A stretch of DNA of 64,000 bases from Litoditis marina (Eukaryota; Nematoda; Chromadorea; Rhabditida; Rhabditidae), in NCBI GenBank assembly GCA_964036275.1, contig OZ038433.1, positions 38,163,336-38,227,335 on the forward strand, given 5' to 3'. The position numbers were made by a program, and so were the translations under genes. Below the pieces are notes generated by a model. It was not told the DNA's origin. It worked only from the letters and a program-made list of their open reading frames with translations, and made no database searches. Of this stretch, positions 36,601 through 49,200 are shown piece by piece. Every line of letters begins with the position of its first letter. Position 1 is the stretch's first letter.

Positions 36601-37205
36601 TTAGCGTTTCATGGCGTGTGAGAAAGTCAGATTTGTGCAGTAATTGTTCCAAGTATGAACAACCGGAGATTCATCCTAAATGTCCTTATTTTGTTTCTCA
36701 CAAGTGGTTGAGAGCTCGTGTAAAACTTTTCCTGAGGTGTTAGATACAAGCTGCGAACAAAGTTAACTCCTAGCATCCGATCGACTTCTACTTGAAAACT
36801 ATATTTATTTCCGTAACAGTTGATGAGGAGAGGGGCAGACAACTCACCTGGGATACAGGAAAACTCATAGAGACCTCCTCCAGTCACAATTCGACCTGTT
36901 TCGGTTGTCACCTGCTGGGGGCTGCGAAGGGTCTGGAGCCCGGCCTGGTTGGCATTCAGGGCTGTGCAGGTCTGAAGTCGAATGACAATTTTGCTTCGAA
37001 TCAAACATTCACAGAAGAGTAAAAACTAGTTCAAACGTGAGTAATGCAAATGAACCTATATGGACTGAGGATAGTGTCCAAATCGTTACGTAGTATCTCG
37101 TTACGCGCCATACTTCACTAATTTTGACCGGGAAGCAATGATATCAAACTACAATTTCAGCAAGAGAGAGAGTGAGATAAAGAGAGAGAGAGAGAGAAAG
37201 AAAGA

Positions 37206-37249
<44 letters not shown>

Positions 37250-40200
37250 GAGGTAAAAGAAAAGAAAAAAGTGAGAAAGTTTTACAGAGTGGGTTATCAT
37301 TTCGTATCAATTTACATGTGGTTAAATGTGAGTATCCGTCCAATTTCGCCCCTAAGTCTAATATTGGACGGAGACTCGCTATCTTGGTTAGTGGGGCTGT
37401 ACTTATAGGGATGCGCAAGTATGAATCATCTGATTCATCAGTTAGACCTAACCAGGATTCTACCGCAAAATAATAAACTAATTAATACACATAATAACTT
37501 AAATAACTAACTATAATAAACAAAAACAATAAAAACTGATTAATTTATTATTATCTGTTAAGATAAGCGCGCGTAATGTTTATTATCCTATAAAAACTTA
37601 GAAAAGGCGAGAGGTCGTAGAGAATGTGTCTGTCTTTGTCCAGACACCCTTTTATACTAGTGTTGGGTCAGGTCAAGTGTCATATGGTCTGTACTTTGGT
37701 CTCATCTACTGCAAAGTGTTGATGAATGTTTTGATTTTGTCTAGACTATCTAGGTTGTATTTAACTATTATGTTTTTCTTTTTTTAATATAGTTTTAGTA
37801 ATGTTTTCATCTACATAGGTAGTGCTAAAGCCGTTTTCCAAATATCTTATCCTTAGTTCTTTGCTTCGTTTCATAAAATCCTCTGTTTTGCTACAGCATC
37901 TAGAAAACCGGATTATTTCTCCCGTTATAGTATTCTTTGCTATACTATTATGAATGTTGGATTTAATATTTGGATACTTTAAGATTTTGAAGTCATAATC
38001 ATCGGTTTTATTATATAACGTAGTGGATAGAGTATTGTTTTCCAATTTGAGTTCTAAATCTAGAAAATTACATGCGCTGTTGTTATCGTTTGTGCGTTCG
38101 AGGACTAGTGATGGGTCGTACATTCCAGTGCATTTAGCTAGGAGGTCTTCATTATTATTGCTAATAATAAGAATATCATCCATATATCTGCATGCAAGAT
38201 ATTTATCTTTTCTGAAATCATTTATATTCTTCAATATATGTATTGTTTCCATGGCAATTATAGTTAAATCTGCTATTAGGGGAGATGCGTTATTACCTTG
38301 TGGAATACCTTTATTCTGTTTGTAAATCTTCCCTCCATACGTGGCATAGCTATTCTTGAGTATGTAGTCTAGTAAGTATACTATGTCATACATTAGATAG
38401 CTAGATTTCGTTGGATGAATATCTGCATTATAAGTATATCTATTTTTACTTTGTTTTACTAAGTAGTTGTTGGAACTTCCTGAATTATTGAAACATGTTC
38501 GAACTATGTAAGCTATTGAAGTGTAAACTACTGAGTGAGGTGGATTAGTGAACAGGCTGGTAAAGTCGGCTGTATATAGTTGCTTTTTATGATTTCGCTG
38601 ATCTTTCAGTTTGTTGAGTAGTTCGTAACTTCCCGAAATAGACCAATAAAGACGTACATTAGTCCTGCTTTCAATAGTTTTACAGTAACGCATATAATGT
38701 TGTTTTAAGAAACTCAGAATGTCCCTTAGTTCAAGTGACAATTCTTTGATACTACTTGCTCTGGCTCCCGTTATAAATCGAAATTTAATTGGTGTTTTAT
38801 GCATTTTTGGAAGACCATAGATGGTAGGTATACAGTTGAATTCCAGATCGATTGGTTTTCTGAGTAAATTCGCTGTATTTGATTGGTGTCTGGTAATAAT
38901 ATCGTTTTTGCTTTCTTTATTGTATATTTCATAGGTACTGTTATTGTTTGTAGTTGTGTTTTGAGTCCAATCATATCCTAGTTCGGCGTTCATAAATTTG
39001 AGGTATTGTTTCTTACATGTGAATGCATAGTTGCAATTAGCTTTGTCTATCGGTGTTATGATAAAGTTGTCTCTTAGTAATTCAATATCTCTGTTTATAA
39101 TTCTAATATCATAGTTATTACTTCTGTTGTAGTCTTGGAACACTAAACTGTCTATATTCCTTGTGTATATGTCTAGCAGTTGTTGTTGTTTATTTTTGTT
39201 CAGTTTATGGTACTTTGCTAGTAGGCTGGCATGTTCCTTTGCTTTGTTTTTCAAAATATTATTGAAGTTATACGTATTATCTTTTTCCGTTAGTCTAAAT
39301 TTCGTTCCTTTTTCCAGTAGTGTTTTCAGGTGTGAGTTATTAAGTATTTCTGCGTTACCTAGTATAATGTGTCCGTAGTGTGGGTTTTGGAATTTGGCAT
39401 AGTTATCTTGGTTACATACGCAATCATGACTCATTATATCTACAATTTGTCTTTGATCGAGATTTTTTAAGAATTTGTTGTAGTTGTAGACTTTGCTGCT
39501 GAAAGGTCGATCGTATTGGTATTGTATATTAGTTCTAAGCACTGTATTGGTACTAACTGCATTTAGAAATTGTGTTATTGTTTCATTATTGAAAATTTTC
39601 TTCAAATTTATTTTTTCCAAGCTCTTGTCTATATATGGAATTAAAATTCTGTGAGTTTGTTCAATTATTTTTATTTTATGTTTACTCCAGTAGTGTTTTG
39701 TGAGGCAGGCATACATATTGTGCTTAATATCTTTACTTAACATATGGAACATAGGATCAGATATTATAAACTCTATTAGGCGATCTAGTTGTTTATTAGA
39801 TAACTTTCTGATGTATTTATGCATTTCCTTTACTGTATTTATCTCGAAGTTATTTTGGATTTCTTCTGTTGTGATGTTGTTTGGGGTTTTGTTGTTCTTT
39901 AATCTGTGTTTACATTTATAACGACGAATGGTAATTCCATGATATGGATTTGTGGGTTTTTCAAAAGGGTCCAAATTTTCCGTAATATTCCCATATCCTT
40001 TGATTTGATCATTTAGTCCGAAAGGTGCAGCCGTTTGTAGTAATTTTATCCAATATAATTCTTTACTGGTGCGTAGTTGTTTCGTTTCACAGTCTATATC
40101 GTCTAGAACTTCGATAGTGAAACTTTCTGCTGTGTGACCGGTTAACTTGAAGTGATTGGCTATGTATGTATGACTATTTGTGCTGCGAAATGTGTGTTTG

Positions 40201-43200
40201 TGTCCGCTCATGCGTTGGCGTAAACTACATTGTGTTTCTCCAACGTATTGTAGCTTGCATATGCTGCATGTCATTAGATATATTAGTTTGGTGCTTTTAC
40301 AACTTATGGTTGCGCTTTTCACTGTTTTGATACGATAGCCGGTATGTGTGCTGGTTACATAATTGTTAAGAATCATTTTAGGGCAGATTTTACATTTAGC
40401 ATCATTACATTTTATTCCTTTGTTCTCGGTACTGAAGGATGTGTTTATATACTTGATATTGTTCCTTACTCTTTTAGAGGTGAGATTGGTCGAAAGAAAA
40501 TACGTTTTAGAAGAATGGTTTGTGTTGTTAGGTCGTTAATCCAAGTGAGCGGGAGACCGTTCTCTGCTCACAGGAAGAGAGTGTTGTTTCACCAGGGCTG
40601 CTGGCTTAGGGAGGCTTGGCCATTGGCCAAGGGAGAGAGAGAGCAATACACACCGCATCGGCGTTTTCACAATAAAAAAATAGAATCTGTAACGTTATCT
40701 CAATACAGTGGCGTTGGAGTCACGTTTCAATCATTTCGTGCACCGAATTTTAACTTGGTTCAAAGAACTCTTTATATAGCTTAAGATACCTTGACGCAAA
40801 TGGATCCTGGGAAGTCTTCGTAACGTTGACCGACACTGTTCTTCCAGGGTTTACCGGGGAATGCCTGACTGCATGTGTACGTCATTGCCTGAGTGTTGAT
40901 GGGGACTCCGGAGTCAGAGCGAGGAACGTAGCCTTAAAAGAAAAAAGATGGAGAGGTACAGAAATACAGGGCTAAAATGTGAATTATTTCATAATTACTG
41001 TGGTTTATTTTCACGCTGTTGGTTTCAATATTTAAAAGGCATATTGTACTCACAAGTTATTACAGTGCATAGACACAACATAGTTTAGCACTCTGGTTCA
41101 TCAAATAATAGTTTGACACTACATTATTGTTCCAGACACGCTCAGCCGAAACTCAAAAGGAAAACCGGAGTATACACTAATCTTCGTCCCCCCTCTCTCG
41201 AATGGTGGTATTTTCTGTAAAGGCTCAGAGCTGTGAACTGTAACCTTCCGACACTACCTTCATGTGGATAAAATTCAGACACAAACCTGAGGCACATTTG
41301 ACTTGAACTGTGGTGCCTTCTTTGTGCATCTCTTTTCCGTTTGTAGCCGGCTCGGTGATTATTTCCACATTCGGTACTGTGTTCATTTTTCCACAACCGA
41401 ATTCACATTGGAGCTGGTTTGCTATCTGAATCAAAAGTGGCATAGATCGGCGCGTGGGAGCTCTGTGGTGAAGTGGTCACCGTTCCACCTCGCTGCGATT
41501 CAGCGGGTCATGCTCAGTACACGACGGCCCATTGCTCTGCCGTCCATATCGATGATACGTAGTCAAATTATGTGATAAACTAGTTCAATAAATGTCTCAT
41601 CAAAAATGTTTCCAGTGTGAATTATGGGATGTTTTGAGATTTTCATTGTTGCACTCTGTGATTCAGGGTCATGGGATGTATGTGTGCAGGGTCATATAGC
41701 TCAAAAACGGCGACGACTCGTCATTGTCATCATGTAATGATGACTACATATCTGCAAAATGTCCACTAGTAAATTATAATGGCATTTTGTCGTTTTGTTG
41801 GTTCACATACCATTGCAGTGGAGTCATCGTTCCACTGTGCTTTTCCGTCAGCCCCCGTGGTACATTTGAGTGTCTGTGGCGAGGAGGGCGCATTCACAGA
41901 AGAACTGCTCGGGAAGTAGTCTAAAAAAACAGTTACTGGTACCTTAAAATTAAAAATGTTTGAAGGAAATAGCCTTTCCATCATCCCTGTTCATGACATC
42001 TGACAATAAGCGAAATGAGAGAAAGTAACGTTCAATTTCTCCTTGCCCATTTTCACATCCGAAAGTTTGATGCCATAAAAATCCCGATTCCAAATATGTT
42101 CCTTCTACGAGCGCAAAAAAACGTTCGTTTTGTAATTTGTTTTCCCACTCATTTCGGTTGATTATCCATTCTCACCATCTTTGCATGTCAACTGAGTTGT
42201 GCATCCGAGTGGGACGGTGTTACTGTTTACAGTACAATCGCCTCCCGTTGATTTGGTTTGAGTGTTGGAAGTGTACGTGTCCAGAGCAGAACAACGAGGT
42301 TCCACACTCTTCACGCAAGCCACGGGCTATAAATCATGATTATGAAGCCAACAAACGTAGTTCTGCAAAGACAAAGGGGATGCAGACAAGAACGAGATGA
42401 ACACTGAGTCGAATCTAGAGGAACTGGCGCAGGGTAGGATTATGTTCGATGATTGAGACAATCCGAACACCAGTCGCAAAATTTACAACTGACAAACTTA
42501 CTGTTTCTGTGAGCCTGAATAACGTTTGCAATCCAGAACCGCATGGAAATGATCCACTGCAAGATTGTTTTTTGATTCGTATATTACCTTGGCATTTTTC
42601 AGGTCTGTGTTCAAGTCTTTGTAACCATTTGGACCACCGATACATAGAAGATTTTGTTGTCCACGAGTAGCTTCTGGTGTACCTACAACTGGAACGGTTA
42701 GAGAAAAACTTGAAACGTTCACTGTGTTTTTGTTCGTTTTTGAGAAAATGGGAGAGTGAACGAAGTTTATGTGACCAATGTTCATGAATGTAAACTAAAC
42801 GTTTCTCACCATTGCACAATTTTTCCGAACAATTTCTCTGAAATTTTTAAGTGTGTCTCATCCTCCCATTCTATTGGATTGATCTCCCGATTTCGGTGAA
42901 TTATTGAGTGAAATACCCGCTCTCATGAGCCGGATGGCGCATCTCTCAACCTGCAAAGAAAGAAGGCAAGCAAGATGCACCCACCTGCAGGGAACTCGTA
43001 GCCGGTCTTGCATTTCACCTCGTATTCCATGTTGACTACCTTCAAGATTGAGTTCTCAACATATCGGGTGGAGGAGGATGTCCATAGTTCTTCGGCAGTG
43101 TTCTGTAGAGAAAATTGTTAGAACGGTCGTTAACAACGTTGCATACTTGCAGTCTGTCATAATGGATTTCATTTCACAACAATATGAATAGAGTGGCCTT

Positions 43201-46200
43201 TTATTCGCTGAGTCCGCAAATTTGGATTGGGTCGACACTTACACTTAGAAATTAGCCAAAATGTGACTTTTGTATGTCTGAACACATCATGCGGCTGAAC
43301 ATGAGCACGTCAGATGAACTTGCGTTTATATTTGTTTAAGTTTTTAACAACGTTTTCAACTCTTTTTTTCTAACTTCATGTAAAACATGAAAAGGCCGAT
43401 GGATTTTACTTTAGTTTTACGATGTGCCTTGTGAAAATCATCGATCTTCCGAATACAACTCACTCCTTCAGGCAAACTCGTCGAAAGGGCATCACAAATA
43501 CCGCCACAGCAATCTCCCGGTACCTTGTTGTATGTGTACAAACCCATCTTCATATAGCGCATATCGCCACCCTGAAGAGTATAGAGTTCTTACAATCGGT
43601 TCTTCTGTGGGAGTTGACTTTTCATTTTTGCAAAGGTTTTTGTCACTTTTAATTTTATCTTAAAAAGGCGTTCGATACGCAATACGAACCCCTACGAACG
43701 GTTTTCACGTGTGTGTGTGGGTAGTTCGGTTTTGTGATATGAGGTCTGCGATCGTTTGTTTTACTAGTAACCCGTTTTCTTTGATAACCTCAATTTATTA
43801 ATTTCCATTGAAAGATCCGACGAAATAAAGACACGATTAGAAATGATACCTAATAGGCTTAGGAACTAATGTTAATGTACGAATAGCCTATTCACCATGC
43901 ATTTGTAGACCACTGGTTCTCTCCGGTTCATATCTTCCTGGTTGTTGAAATCGTAACCTGAAATCATTGATGAATCATACTGCATGCAGGAAGAATACCA
44001 GTAAAAAATTTAATTACTGGTAAAATATCTTGAATAATTGTCTGGGTCTTCTCTATTTTCAAAGAAGGATCAGACCGTGCAGTTCTCACTCTTCTCTCTA
44101 CTGAAAAAATGAATAACGGTGCACGCACCTAGTGATCTAGGCTTGCAATCGACTATGACATCGGCGTCCTTGCGCAAGTATTCCTTGCCACCGTAAGTGA
44201 CTGTGTCGACAATTTGCGGTGGTTTGATATAAACAGCGGCGGTCATAGTGCGCACCACCTCACAGCCAGGAACACACGTGAGAGAGGCGGAGTTTGGAGA
44301 GCCAGTCTGCAACGAGAACAAGATAAGGTCAGCAATTTAAAAAAACTGAAATGCATTATTTACTAACTACCTCTTTGGTCCCTTGTCAGTGTAGCCATGA
44401 GTTCATTTGACCACAATTAAATATCATTGATGTTTTTTCAGTTGAGTGAACTGGTTGAAGTCTCACTTGTTCGTCTACGTATCCATCCAGTCCAGCTTTG
44501 CAGGTCACTGCTTGTTCTCCGGTTCCCGTTGTGGTCGGGGAGCCGGCGGCAGGAATGTAGCCTGGCAAAGAAATGATTGTCAGAGTGGTGTAGTTTCCGT
44601 CAATGAATTTTTTTTAGTTTGTTTTCGGAATTTCCACAAATTTAATTTGAATTACCAAGAACTTTGTCAATTTTGTGGTGTCAAAGTTACAGAAACCAAT
44701 CGCTCTAACTAATTCGCTCTAATTAAACTATTATTCTACGTTTGCAAACCGGAGTGGAACTTTAGAAATACAAAATACATTGCTTTGCTCACTCACCTGT
44801 TTTGCATTTCAATGTTATTTTGCAGTCTTCTGGAATCATTCCATCCGAGGGAACACAATTTCCAGACATGGTCGTTTCTGTGTTGGGATTCGTCTGTGAG
44901 TTGATGAGTGGACAGCCCTTGGCTCCTTCTCTCACACATGTCATCACGGCTTCCTGCAACTCATAGTATTTACATAATTGAATGTTGGATAAGCATGCTG
45001 ACACGATCATCCCTTCTTGTTCTGACAGGTTTGTAGATCGCGGTTGGCATAAGACGTAGTTGAAACTTATTGTTTGTTTGAAGAGCAAACTACAGTTAAG
45101 TTCATCCATGTTCACATGATTGTCTGACGTGAATAACTTTTTCACGAGTAGTTATCAGGTACAACTGACATTAGTGGCTCCAGTTACGGTATTCTTCCAT
45201 CCATCGGTTCCTCCACTGCATGTGAGTGCCTGTGTTGGCGTGCTGCCATCCGGTGCTTTGAATTCTGTAAATATATTTGTTTGCAAGAAAACGTGAAACT
45301 GAACGGAAGAGAACACGTTGAGCAACTCACTGTGAGCGCATTGTACAGTGATGGAAGCTCCCTGTTGTACGTATGATTTGCTTCCTTGTGTTGTTTTGGA
45401 GCCACTCAGTTGTAGTGTGGTTCCCTCCACTGTGGATGGAACTTCGCAGGCCGGGAGACAGGATGCCGGATAGGAGTTGCTGCTTTGCGCCTGATCTGAA
45501 AGCGTATTTTTATTGAACCGGGTACTTATATAGTGCTGGCCATTGTTAAGCATACATCTACGGAATACCAGGTTCTCGAAAAATTACTCACATGCGGATA
45601 AATATTGTTTTTCACTGTTAGTGTCCTTCAAGTCTTGGAGGTTAATACTTGAACACAGGCGTTAGTCACATCAATTCGTCGAAATTTCATCTTGTTTTCA
45701 CTCATTACAACTGTATAATGTATTATTTTTTGTACTAACCTCCATTGCTCCACCCAGATGGCTGGCACACATAGGATGATCCTGTCTCTGGTTGTTGCGT
45801 AACTCCAGGTCTCACGTAATCTGAACGATATTGATAATTTTTTGAACAATATGAGTTACCAAAAACAACATGATGTTCAACTCACTGTCTTTGCACTGGG
45901 TGTCCATGGTTGAGCCCACGGGATACAACTCGAGCTCGTCGTTACGTGACTGAAAATTGAGATTCTTTGTTGTTATGATATTGCACGAGAACAATGTAAT
46001 TCTACAGCAGATTGTAGACAGGGTAGTCTACGTTTGTAATGATACACGATCCGCACTGCACACTGCACACTGCACAGAAAGGGCATCTCTCCGTTTTTGA
46101 GCGACACACTTTCTCGCTTTTAGAAAACACTTGAAATTCGCTCGCTACGCAACGAAAAGTTAGATTTTTCCACACAATCGAAATCCATTTCAACAAACGA

Positions 46201-49200
46201 ACAGTCTCGCAGCGGATTACGCATTGTAAAGTTTGTGTGTGGACAGAATACATCACACAAGAAGTCTCGTTGGGAACATTGGATGATCACTTCAAAACTG
46301 TAAATGTCATTGGCCACTAACCGTAGTTGTAGTTGGTAGCCGCACTACTGTAGCCACAGTTTCTTGTACTGCACTGAGTTTAGCACATCCCGCTACACAA
46401 CTGTCTCCGTATTTTCCATCGGCGTTTGGTAGAACCTCTGCTCCGTCTTTGTCTACCCATTCATTACCCTTGCAGGTCAATTGTTGACCGTTCGGCTTAT
46501 TGGGCATGAAATATCCGAGTCCACTTGGGGAGTTGCCTGAACATGTCGTATAGATCAAACATTCGCTGTCGAAGGGACTTTCATGACCGTTACATAAACA
46601 TATTTGGTGAGATGTACATATATATTGGACACATTATGCCTTCCTTGCTTTTCCTCAATTGACTGAAATGCATTATATTTTTGGTAGTCCTAAGGACATT
46701 GTCACGTTTTGAGAATCGTTGATGGATAAACACGTGTTTTGATCTACATGTCTCACAAGTACTCAGGTATATGTGATCATGATTATCATACTCAAAAGAG
46801 TGCAAGTCTCACTGTTTTTGTTGCACTTGATGGTGATGACGCATCCATCCTGTTTCGTTCCCTGGCTCTCCTGACATTCAGCTGACTGTTCCACGTTGGC
46901 GTTTGAGTCGATGTTGCTGGCTGTGATTGTGCTACATCCGTCCGGTACACACTGAATTACCGAACTCAGTAAAACTACAAACGTGATAACATGTGTATCA
47001 CCCTTGTTCTTTTCCTCTGTTAACCACAAAAGTTTGCATTTATAGTTTGCGAAAATACAAAATGAGAAAAAGACACAGAACGACGGTTACTTCCGTTTCT
47101 ACTCATTAAATTGTTTTTTCAACAGCAGATGTGTTTCTAGTTGGAGGTGTGAGGAGAACATACAGTGCCTATATCTTGAGTGATTGAGTTTGTGGACACT
47201 GTTGTATTGTAGATGATAACTACTGAACAAACTTCAACTGGTTTCGCGTTGCCCTTGTTCGTAGTCAAATCCATCCAACTGGCCGTACCGCCCACACATT
47301 TGATCTGCTGGACACCGGTCTGGTCGTGGGGAGCCAGATATTTATATCCTAAAATGATTGTGGTCAATTGTAGGGATTTCAGGCATGACGACATGCACTT
47401 TGAGAATAATAAATTTGTAGTTTGATCTTCGTTACATTTTTCTCTGAATACTGAACAGAAACACCAACAAAGCAGTTCTTTCAAACACTATGTTCGATGT
47501 TGTTTTTTAACTGTTATTTCACTTCGCGCATAATATAATGATCATGATCAATCGCGTCTAGAAGGATTTTTCTCTCAAAAATACGAGGTTTTGGAAACAT
47601 AAAATGAATCAGTTAAAACGGCGAGAAATATATTTACATTCCCGCTGCGTTCTATTTACAGTAAACTGAATAATGTTTTGCTACAAGGCCATGCTCTGAG
47701 TAGTTCGTATAGTCGTTGCCAACAGAAAAGCGGGAGGGTACTGTATATCTCACTTTTCGCTGTGTAAGCACACATGTCTTCTATTCCAAAACATGCCCGC
47801 TCTGTGCTCTACTAGAGCACAGAGGTTAGCGGCCTGCTACGAAACTTTTGCACGCAGGTTGATTTCGGTGAGAGACCGAAATTTATAAATTTGGCACCCA
47901 CTATAATTCCACATTGATTGCGACATAATATGTGTTTTTCCAATACATGAACATCATGTATTGGTTGCTTGCGGATTTAGAGGAGCATGTCATCCTGTTT
48001 CTGAAACCAGAGCAAAAATGATAACTTTGATCTTACCAGGTTTACATTCGAACTCATATACACTATCCGGTACCATGACTTTCTTGTTGTTCGCGTCAAT
48101 TCTGTACGAATCAGGGTTTTGGGCCGGGTTGTTCTTGCTAACCACGTTCGACGGAATATCTCTGGAGTTATTAAGATATAGTGCTATAGATCATCAAACC
48201 TTATAAACACAGCAGTACTTACGATTTTGTAAGGAGTGGAGCTCTCTGCTCATTTCTCGACATCGTTAACTACACAGTCTCTCTCCCGCATGCAATTAAT
48301 CATCTGCGTCAGTCCTTTGGGATTGATGATGATTCATTACGCAAATGAGAGCGTGAAAAACATGTGAAAATGAAATGAAAAATACGAAGAAAAAAGTTGA
48401 GACACGTCAATGGAGAATACAGTCACAGAATGAAATATGAACACAATGCAGTAACGAGTACAGTAACACGATGTGCATATAGTCGTTGTTTCCGTGGAGA
48501 CTTTATCAGCTGCTTCAGACGGGATTGGCCAGTTCGCCATTTGCTGGGATTGCTTTCACGTTGAGTGAAACACACTTGTTTCTTCTTCACTGGTGACATT
48601 GGTTTTTAATCAATTTAATAGGAATAGTACCTTGGATCAATAACCGGACATAAGGCCCTGCATAGTGCCGGCCAGCCGTTGGCCTTGTCGTTGATTATGT
48701 CGTACCATCCGGATCCGGCGTTACCGGAACATCTGTGCTTGTCAATACCGGCTTCCTCCAGTTTTCTGTCCGTGAACATGAAACCTGCATAAACGCTCAA
48801 ATTGAAAAGCGATTTAGTTTTAAAAACTTTAACACCAAGCGATTTTCAACTCCAAGAAAGCCTATGTGTAGTTACTGTTCATGTATTATGTCCCCTGTTC
48901 GTCTTTTTCCTTGGTGAATGATTGGAATCACTCCTCTGATCATCCTATGGACGATCACAGTTGTACTCAGACCAATCTTCAAAGGTTGTGTGAACAACGT
49001 CCGGACTACGCTTTCCTTTAGGTAGCGGTTTCTCGAAACCATACTCGAGCTGTCAACGTAGTGAAATGAAAATAGGTGCTCTCCGATCGAGATTTCCGCT
49101 TTCTCCATTTGAAACTGTTTTGCACCTTATCTTGAATTTTTTTGCCACATTGAACATTCGAAATAAGGCCTGCGGTATCGGCCATAAGTGTCATGCCGTG

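Noticed and set aside
37380..37470. Hammerhead ribozyme associated with the Penelope-like element
   Set aside because: An ACTGATGA is present on the minus strand, but the required GAAA core and flanking stems could not be found.
45628..45849. Extra CCP exon around 45,640
   Set aside because: It has no in-phase acceptor and donor, while the neighbouring exons at 45,740-45,820 and 45,331-45,495 join directly in phase.
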